DNA from: Pectobacterium fontis
Lineage (GTDB): Bacteria; Pseudomonadota; Gammaproteobacteria; Enterobacterales; Enterobacteriaceae
Assembly (NCBI RefSeq): GCF_000803215.1
Contig: NZ_JSXC01000024.1
Span: 92,527 to 156,526, forward strand
Direction: 5' to 3'
DNA: 64,000 nt
The notes under the pieces were generated by a model. That model had not been told where the DNA came from. It did not search any database and saw only the letters and a list, made by a program, of their open reading frames with translations. Numbering within the stretch: position 1 is the first letter of the stretch; each line of letters starts with the position of its first letter. The position numbers were made by a program, and so were the translations under genes. Below are positions 37,756-47,703 of the stretch, piece after piece.

Positions 37756-38802
37756 TTACTGTACGAGAAACTGGTACGTGGTATCCGACCGATAGACGTT
37801 CCCCGGTTTCAACCAGCAATCGGGTTGCGGCCAGTCTGGATGATTCGGGCTGTCCGGCAGGAATTCACTTTCCAGTGCCACACCGGCATAGTTTTCATAC
37901 TTACCACCGTCGCGTGAAGGCGTTCCGGCCAGAAAGTTGCCGCTGTAGAGCTGTAAGGCTGGGGCGCTGGTAAAGACGCTCATCAGCACGCGACCATCCG
38001 ATGACCACAGATTGGCGGCCGGGCTTTCGCTGGAACCGCAGGTGCGATGCAATAAATAAGCGTGATCGTAACCGCCGACCGCCATTTGATCGCTGTCGCG
38101 CAGGAAATCCGCTTCCAGCGTTTTTGGCTGGAGAAAATCCATTCCTGTCGCGCTGACCTCCGTCAGTTCGGCGTTAGGAATGCCCGAGCTATTGACCGGT
38201 AAATAGTAATCAGCAAACAGTTGTAACTGGTGTTTACGTACGTCAGTCAAATCACCATCGAGGTTGAAATACGCGTGGTTAGTCAGACAGACGGGGCAGT
38301 CTTTCTCTACGGTTGCCTGATACGAGATTTCCAACGAGTTATGTTCAGTCAGCGCGTAGGTCACCTGTACGTTAAGGTGACCAGGATAACCTTGATCGCC
38401 ATCCGGTGAGTGCAACTGATAAGTTACCTGTGTGGCATCCTGACTGGTAATTATCCAGCGGCGGGCATGAAAGCCTTCTGGACCACCGTGTAACTGGTGT
38501 TCGTTTTGGTTTGGCGTCAGATGAAAAGTTTCGGATCCTCGGTTAAATGTTGCTTTGGCTATGCGGTTAGCATAGCGGCCAATCGATGCGCCGAGATAGG
38601 CACTTTGCTGTGGATACTGTTCGGGTGATGCGCAACCCAGCAGCACTTCGCGAACCTCCCCTTCTGGCAAAGGCAGTTTACAGGACAGCCAGGTTGCGCC
38701 CCAGTCCATCAGGCATACGCGCATGCCTGCCTGATTCTGCAAGGTCGTTAATTGAAACGGCTGGCCATCTGGTGCCAGCGTGCTCATACTTTCATTCAAC
38801 AT
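37756..38802 (-). CDS. galM: Aldose 1-epimerase (galactose mutarotase)
   Basis: Interconverts alpha and beta galactose. It has 348 residues (E. coli 346). The catalytic His is in TNHAYFNLDG and the catalytic Glu in ALESEFLPDSPNHPDWPQ. It lies 124 bp downstream of galE on the same strand, with no galT or galK between. Confidence 0.95.
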   Translation of the reverse strand: MLNESMSTLAPDGQPFQLTTLQNQAGMRVCLMDWGATWLSCKLPLPEGEVREVLLGCASPEQYPQQSAYLGASIGRYANRIAKATFNRGSETFHLTPNQNEHQLHGGPEGFHARRWIITSQDATQVTYQLHSPDGDQGYPGHLNVQVTYALTEHNSLEISYQATVEKDCPVCLTNHAYFNLDGDLTDVRKHQLQLFADYYLPVNSSGIPNAELTEVSATGMDFLQPKTLEADFLRDSDQMAVGGYDHAYLLHRTCGSSESPAANLWSSDGRVLMSVFTSAPALQLYSGNFLAGTPSRDGGKYENYAGVALESEFLPDSPNHPDWPQPDCWLKPGNVYRSDTTYQFLVQ

Positions 38803-38926
38803 GACTTGCTCCTGTAGATGTCCGATGGGTAGAGAGGGTTGGCAGAGAGAGGTCGGGCAGGGGAAAGACAGCAGGAGTCAGCCCCAACCCTGCTTCACTT
38901 TCCCCGATTGATCTCTCAAAATATCA

Positions 38927-39946
38927 TCACGCTTCTTCGTACCCATTGGGGTGATTGGATTGCCAGCGCCAGGTGTCCTGCGCCATTTCTTGCAGTGAGC
39001 GTGTGACTCGCCAGTTGAGATCTTTTGCGGCTCGTTCGGCATCCGCCCAGTATGCCGGCAAATCACCCTGACGACGCGGGGCAAAATGGTGAGGCAGTGG
39101 CTTGCCACAGGCCTGACTAAAGGCTTCAACAACCTGCAATACACTGTAGCCTATACCAGCACCCAGATTGTAAATGTGTACGCCAGCCCGATTTTGCAGG
39201 GTGTTCATGGCGGCGATATGACCGTCAGCCAGATCGACGACGTGGATGTAATCTCGTACGCCCGTGCCGTCAACGGTAGGGTAGTCATTGCCGAAAATCG
39301 CCAGCGAGTCGCGACGCCCTACAGCAACCTGAGCGATATAAGGCATCAGGTTATTGGGAACGCCCTGTGGATCTTCTCCCATCTCACCCGATGGATGTGC
39401 GCCAACCGGGTTGAAATAACGCAGCAGTGTAATGCTCCAGTCCGGTTCTGCATGCTGTAAGTCTTGCAGGATCTGCTCCACCATCAGTTTGCTGCGACCA
39501 TAGGGGCTGGCAGGGTGTCCGGTCGGAAAACTTTCCTGATAGGGCGTGTGCGGTTGATCACCATAGACGGTAGCTGAGGAGCTAAAAATCAGGTTTTTCA
39601 CGCCTGCCTTTTTCATCGCTTCTACCAGCACCAGCGTGCCGTAGACGTTATTGTCATAGTAGCTCAGCGGCTCACGCACGGATTCCCCAACGGCTTTTAA
39701 GCCAGCAAAGTGGATGACGGAATCAATCGAATGCGTAGTAAAGATCTCGTCCAGCAGGGCGCTGTCGCGGATATCTCCCTGATAAAAAACGGGCGTTTTA
39801 TCGGTTAGACGCGTAATGGTTTTAACAACGCTGGCCTTGCTGTTGCATAAATTATCGAGAATGACGGGAGAGTGCCCGGCAGCCAGCAGTTGTACGCAAG
39901 TATGACTTCCTATGTAACCGCTACCACCTGTGACGAGAACGTTCAT
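38927..39946 (-). CDS. galE: UDP-glucose 4-epimerase
   Basis: NAD-dependent epimerase of 339 residues when started at MNVLVTGGSGYIGSH (39946; ribosome-binding site AGAGGTC). The Rossmann GGSGYIG motif, the active-site Ser in FSSSATVYGD and the Tyr in SPYGRSKLM are visible. It supplies UDP-galactose for polysaccharides as well as Leloir metabolism, which fits its separation from galTK here. Confidence 0.97.
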   Translation of the reverse strand: MNVLVTGGSGYIGSHTCVQLLAAGHSPVILDNLCNSKASVVKTITRLTDKTPVFYQGDIRDSALLDEIFTTHSIDSVIHFAGLKAVGESVREPLSYYDNNVYGTLVLVEAMKKAGVKNLIFSSSATVYGDQPHTPYQESFPTGHPASPYGRSKLMVEQILQDLQHAEPDWSITLLRYFNPVGAHPSGEMGEDPQGVPNNLMPYIAQVAVGRRDSLAIFGNDYPTVDGTGVRDYIHVVDLADGHIAAMNTLQNRAGVHIYNLGAGIGYSVLQVVEAFSQACGKPLPHHFAPRRQGDLPAYWADAERAAKDLNWRVTRSLQEMAQDTWRWQSNHPNGYEEA

Positions 39947-40052
39947 AATAGACCTCTTTTGTTGCAATGCTGCAAAATAACATGGCTGGATGCTGGAAAA
40001 GGTGATCTACAGCGAGAATTTGCCTCTGTTATCGATGGTTTTTTCACAAATA

Positions 40053-40082
40053 AATATAATAAAGCGTAGATTACAGTGTAAA
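40053..40082 (-). promoter_or_regulatory. Putative galE promoter
   Basis: Minus-strand TTTACA, an 18-bp spacer and TATATT, in the 200-bp gap after modF. A small hairpin at 40101-40118 (CCACAC/GTGTGG) upstream may end modF transcripts. Confidence 0.45.
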
Positions 40083-40145
40083 TGAACTTGGCTTTGTTCC
40101 CCACACTTTATTGTGTGGTAACGTTATCATTTTAATTTTCCGGCA

Positions 40146-41621
40146 TTATTGACATAACTCATCGATCTGGTAGCGATAAATGTCATGGTGCGGAACGAAA
40201 GTGAGCCGATGCGTGATGCACTCAGGTGCATCTTCGGCGTGATGAGAGACAAAAAGTAGCTGCGTTTCGCCCTCGCCAATCAAGATATCCAGCCAGCGGC
40301 GCACCAATTGGCGATTAAGCGGATCAAGTCCCTGTAGCGGTTCATCCAGAATGAGCAGGGCTGGGTGTTTGACTAACGCACGAGCAATCAGCGTTAGGCG
40401 CTGTTGACCCCAGGAGAGCGACTGAAACGGGGTATCGGCGATAGCGCCATGCAGCCCAAGTAGCGTGAGCCACTGTTCGGTCAGATAACGTTGACGGTCA
40501 GAAACGGCCTGATAAATCCCAATAGAATCAAAGAAACCAGACAGGATCACATTACGCACGCTGGTACTGACGCGGTAATCCAGATGGAAACTGCTGCTGA
40601 CATAGCCAATGTGGCGCTTGATATCCCAGATGGTTTCCCCGCTGCCGCGTTTGCGGCCAAACAGCGTGAGGTCGTTGCTGTAGCCTTGGGGATGATCGCC
40701 GGTAATCAGGCTGAGCAACGTCGATTTCCCCGCGCCATTGGGGCCAACAATCTGCCAATGCTGGCCGGGTAAGACTTCCCATGTCAGTGCATGCAGAATC
40801 GGGCGATCGTTGTATTGCACCACGCCGTTACGCAATTGAATACGTGCCTCGTCAGCGGGAAGCGTGATATAGCGCTGCGGATCTTCAGGCTCAGGCAACG
40901 AACTGCCCGACAGTTTTTCGCTAAACGCGAGCTGAGCCACCAGGGCTTCAGAGAGGATCGTTTCGCGCTCGCCGAGGCGAGTCAGCGTACAGTCTGCCAA
41001 GACACCAACATGGTTGATAAAATCAGGAATGTCGTTAAAGCGGTTCAGTATGAGTACCAGCGTATAACCCGTGCCTGCCAGTTTCCGCAGTTCATCGGCA
41101 AGCTGTTGGCGAGAGGCCACATCCAGCCCGTCGAAAGGTTCATCAAGGATCAGCAGGTCAGGCTCAGGCATCAACGCCTGACACAGCATTGCCTTACGTG
41201 TTTCCCCTGTAGAAAGGTACTTGAAACGACGCTCCAGCAAATGCGCAATACCAAACTGGTGTGCCAACTGCTGGCAACGCGTGGGATCGTTAAGGCTATC
41301 CTGAATCACTTCTGCCGTCGTGCGGCCGGTATCTTCTTCGCCTTCACTCAGCAGGTCGGTGTTATTGCGTTGCCATTCGTCGGAAACCAGTTTTTGTAGT
41401 TGTTCAAACGACACACGAACAGGGCATTGGAATCCTGTTATTTTCTCACCATGTAATAGCGGTAATTCGCCGGATAGCGCACGCGCCAGTGCTGACTTGC
41501 CGCTTCCGTTGGCTCCGACAAAGGCCCAGCATTGATTTTGTTCAAGCGTCAGTTCGTCCAGCCGCAGCATGCGGGTATCGTTGAGACGAAACAACCCCTG
41601 CGTGATTTTCAACAATGACAT
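40146..41621 (-). CDS. modF: Duplicated ABC ATPase ModF
   Basis: 491 residues, two ABC cassettes in tandem, no membrane part. Walker A: GANGSGKS and GPNGAGKS. Signatures: LSTGETRK and LSWGQQR. Walker B: LLILDEPFDGLD and LLILDEPLQGLD. Encoded 40 bp downstream of modE as in E. coli (photorepair-protein PhrA in old literature). Its exact job is unsettled. Confidence 0.95.
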   Translation of the reverse strand: MSLLKITQGLFRLNDTRMLRLDELTLEQNQCWAFVGANGSGKSALARALSGELPLLHGEKITGFQCPVRVSFEQLQKLVSDEWQRNNTDLLSEGEEDTGRTTAEVIQDSLNDPTRCQQLAHQFGIAHLLERRFKYLSTGETRKAMLCQALMPEPDLLILDEPFDGLDVASRQQLADELRKLAGTGYTLVLILNRFNDIPDFINHVGVLADCTLTRLGERETILSEALVAQLAFSEKLSGSSLPEPEDPQRYITLPADEARIQLRNGVVQYNDRPILHALTWEVLPGQHWQIVGPNGAGKSTLLSLITGDHPQGYSNDLTLFGRKRGSGETIWDIKRHIGYVSSSFHLDYRVSTSVRNVILSGFFDSIGIYQAVSDRQRYLTEQWLTLLGLHGAIADTPFQSLSWGQQRLTLIARALVKHPALLILDEPLQGLDPLNRQLVRRWLDILIGEGETQLLFVSHHAEDAPECITHRLTFVPHHDIYRYQIDELCQ

Positions 41622-41661
41622 CTTTTATCCTTCGTCAGTGGCCTACGGCACTCCAGCGGTA

Positions 41662-42453
41662 TTAGCACAGTGTGGCGATGATGACCCGGTCGGCGTTAAA
41701 ACAGGCCTTCACGTCCGTTCCCTGCTGTAACTTTTGCTGTGCAAGCAAGGTATTCGGCACCATGGCGCATAGGGTTTCTCCCCCAGTAAGCGTAATCAGA
41801 ATTTCGCTGTTCTCCACGCCGTGTTGAATGGTCTGAATTTGTCCTGACAAGAGGTTATCGACGACAGGGGGAGCAGATGTGGCTGCGTAGACGTCGATCC
41901 ACGGTGCTTTAATCAGCGCCAGCACCTCTTTGCCTTTCTGCAATTGCAGACGCTCGGCGCTTTGTTGCGTAATCAGTGCGCTGATGGTTGTTGTACCATC
42001 GGCGAGTAAAATATCCAGATGTTGTTGTACCTGTTCTTCACCGCGTGCGAGTACCGTTCCAAAAAACTGGTTACGTGCACTGGTTTGCAGGGAAAAACGC
42101 GAGATGGCTGCCAGCAGACTGTCCAACGGCAGCCCGTCTTCCTGTAATACATCAAAGGCTTTTTGCTGAATCTGCGCGAGCAAATTGTACAGTTGGAGAA
42201 GCCGTTCGCCATAGCGGGTGAGTTGTGCGCCGCCGCCGCCTTTGCCGCCGGTCATGCGTTCGACGATAGTCTGCTCGGCCAACTGATTCATCTCATTGAT
42301 GGCATCCCAGGCGCTTTTATAGCTAATCCCCGCCAGTTTGGCTCCCTGACTAATTGAACCGGTATGACGAATTTGCTTAAGTAACTCGATCCGCCGTGGG
42401 TCGGCGAATAAACGCTGTTGAAGTTTCAGGGTGAGAAGAATTTCAGCCTGCAT
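41662..42453 (-). CDS. modE: Molybdate-responsive transcription regulator ModE
   Basis: 263 residues from the ATG at 42453 (MQAEILLTLKLQQ). An N-terminal winged helix (SISQGAKLAGISYKSAWDAINEMN) is followed by a Gly-rich wing (GGKGGGG) and two C-terminal Mop-type molybdate domains (TSARNQFFGTV and DRVIIATLC). Divergent from acrZ-modABC, which it represses in E. coli; a ModE-like site precedes modA. Confidence 0.96.
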   Translation of the reverse strand: MQAEILLTLKLQQRLFADPRRIELLKQIRHTGSISQGAKLAGISYKSAWDAINEMNQLAEQTIVERMTGGKGGGGAQLTRYGERLLQLYNLLAQIQQKAFDVLQEDGLPLDSLLAAISRFSLQTSARNQFFGTVLARGEEQVQQHLDILLADGTTTISALITQQSAERLQLQKGKEVLALIKAPWIDVYAATSAPPVVDNLLSGQIQTIQHGVENSEILITLTGGETLCAMVPNTLLAQQKLQQGTDVKACFNADRVIIATLC

Positions 42454-42649
42454 AGTGAAGGCACCGTCGGTGAGTTTAATTCTCTGTATTGTCGCTATTT
42501 TTTTCATCAGGGGCAAATCGCACAAATAGACGCACTATTTTCTATGACTGCGGTAGACTACGTGGCAATAATGACGATCGCGGTTTACAGTAAAATAGCG
42601 CACTCAGTGGGCTACAGTTGCGGTAACCGTTGCAATAAGTGAGGTAAGC

Positions 42650-42805
42650 ATGTTGGAGTTGTTGAAGAGCCTGCTGTTTGCAGTTGCCATGGTTCCTGTG
42701 ATGATGGTGATTATCATGGGGGCGATTTATTGCTTGGGCGAAGTGTTTAACGTGTTGTCTCGCATTGGTCATTCCGACGGGCAGCGCGCAAAGAATCAGC
42801 ACTGA
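42650..42805 (+). CDS. acrZ: AcrAB-TolC accessory small membrane protein AcrZ
   Basis: A 51-residue single-helix protein starting [16 protein letters not shown], closely like E. coli AcrZ (49 residues), which binds AcrB and modulates substrate range. It stands between modE and modA as in E. coli. Ribosome-binding site GAGGTAAGC. Confidence 0.93.
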   Translation: MLELLKSLLFAVAMVPVMMVIIMGAIYCLGEVFNVLSRIGHSDGQRAKNQH

Positions 42806-42906
42806 TTCGCGCTCCTGTTCTATTCTGATGTCCGGCTTTTTTGCCGGACATTTCTTTTTCTACCCCTCGACATCTACCTCTTTAAAGCGCATGACACTGC
42901 TTTATG

Positions 42907-42936
42907 ATTCGTTATATCATTATTTACACAACGATA
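42907..42936 (+). promoter_or_regulatory. ModE operator before modA
   Basis: TTCGTTATAT and ACACAACGATAAT form an imperfect inverted pair matching the CGNTATATA-N6-8-TATATAACG type of the ModE site. It overlaps the likely -10 region and ends 18 bp before the modA ATG. Confidence 0.7.
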
Positions 42937-42953
42937 ATTGTCAGGAGACAAGA

Positions 42954-43724
42954 ATGAAGCAGCAATGGTTGAAATGGTTTGCCGCACTGACCCTCAGTGC
43001 AGGAATGGCGTTGCCCGCGGTGGCAGAAGATAAAGTCACGGTGTTTGCCGCGGCATCGCTGACGAATGCGTTGCAAGACATTGCTACGCAATATCAGAAA
43101 GAGAAAAATGTCGCTGTCGTGGCGTCTTACGCCTCATCTTCAACGCTGGCACGCCAGATTGAACAAGGTGCGCCTGCCGATATGTTCATCTCCGCTGACC
43201 AGCAGTGGATGGACTACGCGCAGGATAAAAACCTGATGGATACTGCTACGCGTTATACGCTGTTGGGCAATGAGCTGGTGGTCATTGCGCCAAAGACGAG
43301 TGCGCAGAAAGCAATTAACATTGACGATAAAACTGACTGGAAAAACCTGTTAAAAGGTGGACGTCTGGCCGTTGGCGACCCGGATCATGTTCCTGCCGGG
43401 ATTTATGCCAAAGAAGCGTTACAGAATCTGAAAGCCTGGGATGAACTCTCTCCGTTGATGGCGCGAGCCAACAACGTGCGTGCAGCCATGGCGCTGGTAG
43501 AGCGTGAAGAAGCGCCGCTGGGTATTGTGTATGGTTCTGACGCGGTTGCCAGCGACAAGGTTAAGGTCATTGGCACGTTCCCGGTCACGAGCCACAAGCC
43601 GGTCGAATATCCGATGGCGATAATCAAAGAGCATAAAAACCCTGCGGTTACCGGTTTTTATGACTACCTGAAAACGCCAGAAGCCGCTGCTGTATTTAAA
43701 CGTTATGGTTTCTCGCCGCGTTAA
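42954..43724 (+). CDS. modA: Molybdate-binding periplasmic protein
   Basis: 256 residues from the ATG at 42954. The signal peptide ends PAVAEDKVTV at about residue 24. Oxyanion-contacting stretches AAASLTNAL and ASYASSSTLARQIEQGAPAD, and the hinge VGDPDHVPAGIYAKEAL, are present. First of modABC; the TAA overlaps the modB ATG. Confidence 0.97.
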   Translation: MKQQWLKWFAALTLSAGMALPAVAEDKVTVFAAASLTNALQDIATQYQKEKNVAVVASYASSSTLARQIEQGAPADMFISADQQWMDYAQDKNLMDTATRYTLLGNELVVIAPKTSAQKAINIDDKTDWKNLLKGGRLAVGDPDHVPAGIYAKEALQNLKAWDELSPLMARANNVRAAMALVEREEAPLGIVYGSDAVASDKVKVIGTFPVTSHKPVEYPMAIIKEHKNPAVTGFYDYLKTPEAAAVFKRYGFSPR

Positions 43725-44413
43725 TGATGCTGAGTGATTATGAATGGCAAGCGGTTGAGCTGAGCCTCAAAGTTTCCGTTGTGGCTGTGGCATGCAGCTT
43801 GCCGTTTGGGATACTGATGGCGTGGATTTTGGTGCGCTGTCGGTTTCCCGGTAAATCGCTGCTGGATAGCATCATCCATTTGCCATTGGTCTTACCGCCC
43901 GTGGTCATCGGCTATCTGTTGCTGGTGGCGATGGGAAGACGTGGCGTCATTGGCTCCTGGCTCTATGACTGGTTCGGCTTCAGTTTTAGTTTTAGCTGGC
44001 GCGGTGCCGCATTAGCGTCAGCGATTGTCGCGTTTCCACTGATGGTTCGGGCGATCCGGCTGTCGCTGGACGCCGTTGATACGCATTTGGAACAAGCTGC
44101 CCGCACACTGGGCGCCACGCCCTGGCGTGTCTTTTTCACCATCACATTACCGCTCTCTTTCCCTGGGATTGTGGTTGGAACCGTATTGGCGTTTGCTCGC
44201 TCTCTTGGTGAGTTTGGCGCGACCATTACGTTTGTATCTAATATCCCCGGCGAAACCCGAACTATTCCACTGGCGATGTATACCTTGATTGAAACGCCCG
44301 GTGCGGAGGCGGATGCCGCAAGGTTGTGTGTGATTGCGATTGTTTTGTCGCTAGCTGCGTTGTTGGCATCGGAGTGGCTAACAAACTGGAGCCGCAAGCG
44401 GTTGGGGGGATAA
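43724..44413 (+). CDS. modB: Molybdate ABC transporter permease
   Basis: 229 residues with five to six membrane segments and the EAA loop [21 protein letters not shown] that docks on ModC. TAATG overlaps at both ends of the gene. Confidence 0.97.
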   Translation: MMLSDYEWQAVELSLKVSVVAVACSLPFGILMAWILVRCRFPGKSLLDSIIHLPLVLPPVVIGYLLLVAMGRRGVIGSWLYDWFGFSFSFSWRGAALASAIVAFPLMVRAIRLSLDAVDTHLEQAARTLGATPWRVFFTITLPLSFPGIVVGTVLAFARSLGEFGATITFVSNIPGETRTIPLAMYTLIETPGAEADAARLCVIAIVLSLAALLASEWLTNWSRKRLGG

Positions 44414-45471
44414 TGCTGCAACTTGATTTTCAACAACAGTTGGGCAGCCTCGAACTTTGCGTTCAGTCTGAACTACCTGCAAACGGTATAACCGCTATTT
44501 TTGGTGTGTCGGGGGCCGGGAAAACGTCGTTGATCAACGCTGTTGTTGGCCTGACGCGGCCTGATCACGGGCGGATTGTGCTCAATAATCATGTGCTGGT
44601 GGATACACAACAACACATTTTCCTTCCACCAGAAAAACGACACATCGGTTATGTATTTCAGGATGCACGCCTGTTTCCACATTATCGTGTGCGCGGTAAT
44701 TTGCGCTACGGTATGGCAGAAGCAATGGCATCGCAGTTCGATGATATCGTCAATTTACTGGGGATTGAACATTTACTGACTCGCTATCCGCTGACGCTGT
44801 CTGGTGGAGAAAAACAGCGTGTTGCGATTGGTCGAGCCTTGCTGACTGCGCCGGAACTGCTACTCATGGATGAACCGTTGGCGTCGCTGGATCTGCCCAG
44901 AAAGCGCGAGCTGTTGCCATACCTGGAACGGCTGGCGAAAGAGGTCAAGATTCCAATCCTGTATGTCAGTCACAGTCTGGAAGAAATTGTCCGGTTAGCC
45001 GATCATGTTGTCGTGCTCGATAAAGGCAAAGTGAAGGCGCAGGGGCGACTGGAAGAGGTGTGGGCCAGCAGTGCATTGCGGCCTTGGTTACCGAAAGATG
45101 AACAGAGCAGTATTCTAAGCGTACGTGTGCTGGCTCAGCATGAGCATTACGCGATGACGGCGCTGGCATTAGGCGACCAGCAAGTGTGGGTCGGAAAAGT
45201 TGCGTTGCCGCAGGACGCGCCATTGCGCATTCGCGTGAATGCCGCCGATGTTTCTCTGGTATTAGAGCCGTCGGAAAAAAGTAGTATCCGTAATGTACTG
45301 TGTGCTTGTGTCGTGGAATATCTTGATGTAGACGGACAAGTTGAAGTAAAGCTTGCGGTCGGCCAGCAGACGCTGTGGTCCCGCATCACGCCGTGGGCAC
45401 GGGACGATCTCGCGCTTCATTCTGGGCAAACACTCTATGCGCAAATTAAGAGCGTATCGATTACGGCATAA
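44413..45471 (+). CDS. modC: Molybdate ABC transporter ATP-binding protein
   Basis: 352 residues from the ATG at 44413, overlapping the modB stop. Walker [10 protein letters not shown], signature LSGGEKQR, Walker [13 protein letters not shown], and a C-terminal Mop/TOBE domain. Length equals E. coli ModC. No clear terminator follows; 45472-45757 is gene-free with nothing recognised. Confidence 0.97.
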   Translation: MLQLDFQQQLGSLELCVQSELPANGITAIFGVSGAGKTSLINAVVGLTRPDHGRIVLNNHVLVDTQQHIFLPPEKRHIGYVFQDARLFPHYRVRGNLRYGMAEAMASQFDDIVNLLGIEHLLTRYPLTLSGGEKQRVAIGRALLTAPELLLMDEPLASLDLPRKRELLPYLERLAKEVKIPILYVSHSLEEIVRLADHVVVLDKGKVKAQGRLEEVWASSALRPWLPKDEQSSILSVRVLAQHEHYAMTALALGDQQVWVGKVALPQDAPLRIRVNAADVSLVLEPSEKSSIRNVLCACVVEYLDVDGQVEVKLAVGQQTLWSRITPWARDDLALHSGQTLYAQIKSVSITA

Positions 45472-45757
45472 ACATGTATTCCCGGCTAACATGATGTCGC
45501 TTATCCGAATATCTGCTTGATAAACCTCCTGTGCCGCGTTTTCTTGAATTCTTTAACGCTTCCGTTTTCCGAGCGCGAGTGAAGATAAAACGCGTAAGGC
45601 CAGAGATTCCGGTTTACCCATGAACAGCAAGAATTGCTGGGAGCGGGCGTTTACCTATGACAGGGGCTGGGCAACGCGCGGTAAGACCGTATAAAAGTCA
45701 GTAATCAGGCAAGCGAGACAAGCTCCTGACTCGCTCGGCTGATTACGGCATTGCCAG

Positions 45758-46579
45758 CTATGCCAGAATGCGGGTTCGAATGACGTTCGCGATGCTGGGT
45801 TCTTCATTACTGCCAATCACCAGATCGGCACGCGCCTTGATCTCGTCGGCACTATTGCCCATGGCTACACCCAACCCCACGCTTTCCAGCATGCTGATAT
45901 CATTAAAGTTATCACCGAATGCCACGACATCTTTCATGCTAATACCTTGTTCGCCAAGCCATTGCTCAAGCAGCTTGCCTTTGCTGTTGCCCGTTTGGGC
46001 GATATCCACCTGATCTTGCCATGACCACTCACAGGCCAGTCCAAGCTGTTTTTCCACTTCTGCAGCGAAACAGTTCAGCGTAGGGACATCGACATGTGTG
46101 GTGGCGAATTTCCAGATGGCGTGAGAGGCCTCCGTCTGTCGCACCAGATTCTCCACCTGCGCGAAACGTGGGCGCTGTGGCTCCGGCAGGGTAGAAGCCC
46201 ATGCCAGCGTGTGAACCACATGCCCGGTAGGATACTGGTAATACATGTCGTCATCGGCATACATCAACCCATGAATATCAAATTCTTCTAGCAGCGTAAT
46301 GACATTTTTTGCCTGATCGACAGAAAGTGGATTGGTATGTGACGCTTGGCCCTGCTGGTAATCATAGACATAGGTGCCGTTACAGCAGATGGCGGGCGTA
46401 TCCAACTGCAACCCTTGATAAAAAGGGTGGATTGCCGAATGGTGACGTCCGGTGACGATCATGACTTTTATGCCTTGCTGGCGAGCCAGCGCGAGTGCAG
46501 TCAGCGATTCAGGGAGGATTTTTTTCTGTTGGTTTAGCAGCGTACCATCAAGATCAAGTGCAATTACTCGGTAGGTCAT
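45758..46579 (-). CDS. ybhA: HAD-type phosphatase YbhA (pyridoxal phosphatase)
   Basis: 273 residues, Cof-like HAD hydrolase. Motif I is ALDLDGTLLN, motif II VTGRHH, and the motif IV region FGDNFNDISML. The cap domain has the ICCNGTYVYDY stretch conserved with E. coli YbhA, which dephosphorylates pyridoxal phosphate and some sugar phosphates. In E. coli pgl follows; here a tRNA-Ser lies beyond. Confidence 0.9.
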   Translation of the reverse strand: MTYRVIALDLDGTLLNQQKKILPESLTALALARQQGIKVMIVTGRHHSAIHPFYQGLQLDTPAICCNGTYVYDYQQGQASHTNPLSVDQAKNVITLLEEFDIHGLMYADDDMYYQYPTGHVVHTLAWASTLPEPQRPRFAQVENLVRQTEASHAIWKFATTHVDVPTLNCFAAEVEKQLGLACEWSWQDQVDIAQTGNSKGKLLEQWLGEQGISMKDVVAFGDNFNDISMLESVGLGVAMGNSADEIKARADLVIGSNEEPSIANVIRTRILA

Positions 46580-46801
46580 CGTTGTCTCGCAAATAAAAAT
46601 GTGGGTATCAAATGACTCTTACGATAAAGGACACGGCGAAAAATAGACAGACAGAGACGAGATAAAAGTGTCCGGCAGTGGTGTGGTTATGACGTATTCT
46701 GCGTAGTGGTGTGAAATAGGCCTATACAGGATAAAATTGTCTGTTTTCTATACTTTCAACGGTTTATCATCTATTTTTTAAGCAATTGATTGCAACCTGG
46801 C

Positions 46802-46830
46802 TTTACAATACGCGGCATACTGTTTATAGT
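46802..46830 (+). promoter_or_regulatory. tRNA-Ser promoter
   Basis: TTTACA, 17-bp spacer, TATAGT, then the GC-rich discriminator GCGCGTC typical of stringently controlled stable RNA. Confidence 0.8.
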
Positions 46831-46842
46831 GCGCGTCATTGC

Positions 46843-46930
46843 GGAGGAGTGGCCGAGTGGTTGAAGGCACCGGTCTTGAAAACCGGCGACGCGAAAGTGT
46901 TCTAGAGTTCGAATCTCTACTCCTCCGCCA
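46843..46930 (+). tRNA. tRNA-Ser(TGA)
   Basis: 88 nt with the long variable arm of class II tRNAs, anticodon loop CTTGAAA (TGA), T-arm AGTTCGAATCT and encoded CCA. A Rho-independent terminator follows. It marks the left edge of an AT-rich accessory stretch. Confidence 0.97.
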
Positions 46931-46939
46931 AAAAATTCA

Positions 46940-46971
46940 ACGGGTTAGCTCAGGCTAGCCCGTTTTCGTTT
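46940..46971 (+). terminator. Terminator of tRNA-Ser
   Basis: ACGGGTTAGC and GCTAGCCCGT arms with loop TCAG, followed by TTTCGTTTT. Confidence 0.88.
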
Positions 46972-47703
46972 TACACTAATAGTGTATTTTTGTCGGTAGA
47001 GCCTCTATCTGAGCAAAATGACTACATGACGGATGCCAAGGTCGCTGATGCCATGAAGATATTTGCTACGTCTGTGATTTCAGCGCTGCGCTATTATCCG
47101 TATTCAGTATCGATGGGTATTGTCAGCATCCTTCCCGAAGTATCGTGCGCTGTATCAGGTTCTCTGCAAAAAGCCGTGTTCTGCCATTCCGTATCCAGAC
47201 AGTGCTTCTTTGTTCTTGAGAGACTCTGACTATGGCACTCGATGGTAAAAAGTACGGAATCCAAGCAGAGAAAAGGTTAGAAATCTCTCCAAGATAAAAT
47301 CATCAAGCCAGAAATGGCTGTATGTCTCCTGTTGCGTTCATTGATATTTTTCACTCAACGACACAGGGAAACTGAATGATCCCCTCTGACTATCTGAATC
47401 ATTACTATTATAACAACATGGATTGTGAACCTGCACTTCACATGCTGATTCACGGATATGGTGGGGATGAGTCATTATTTTTTACGTTAAAATTCTATTT
47501 TTCAACAAGACTGTATTTTCCCTTCGATATTATTGTCCAGGATGAAATCCTATTAAGATAGGTTTTAAGTATAGACATTGAATAACAGATATCCTTACCG
47601 TGATTTATTAATGTATATTCAGGGTGCAATAATTTTTTAAGTTGATAAATAAAAAAATAAGAATTATGATTATCTCGATTAATAACTGTCAGGACAATAA
47701 ACT
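46972..47703. other. Accessory spacer between tRNA-Ser and the H-NS gene
   Basis: About 730 bp with only weak ORFs (46990-47229, 79 codons; 47376-47561, 61 codons). Neither has family resemblance, though 47376 has a tolerable purine stretch upstream. The last 150 bp are strongly AT-rich, as expected before a self-silencing H-NS gene. No integrase or clear copy of the tRNA 3' end was found. Confidence 0.5.

Noticed and set aside
46990..47229. 79-codon ORF after tRNA-Ser
   Set aside because: Begins inside the tRNA terminator region, lacks a ribosome-binding site and shows no domain or membrane pattern.
47366..47384. CCTCTGACT match to the 3' end of tRNA-Asn, as a possible attachment repeat
   Set aside because: Only nine bases match, which is expected by chance in several kilobases.
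47376..47561. 61-codon ORF rich in Tyr and Phe
   Set aside because: A possible small gene, but composition follows the AT-rich DNA and nothing else supports it.
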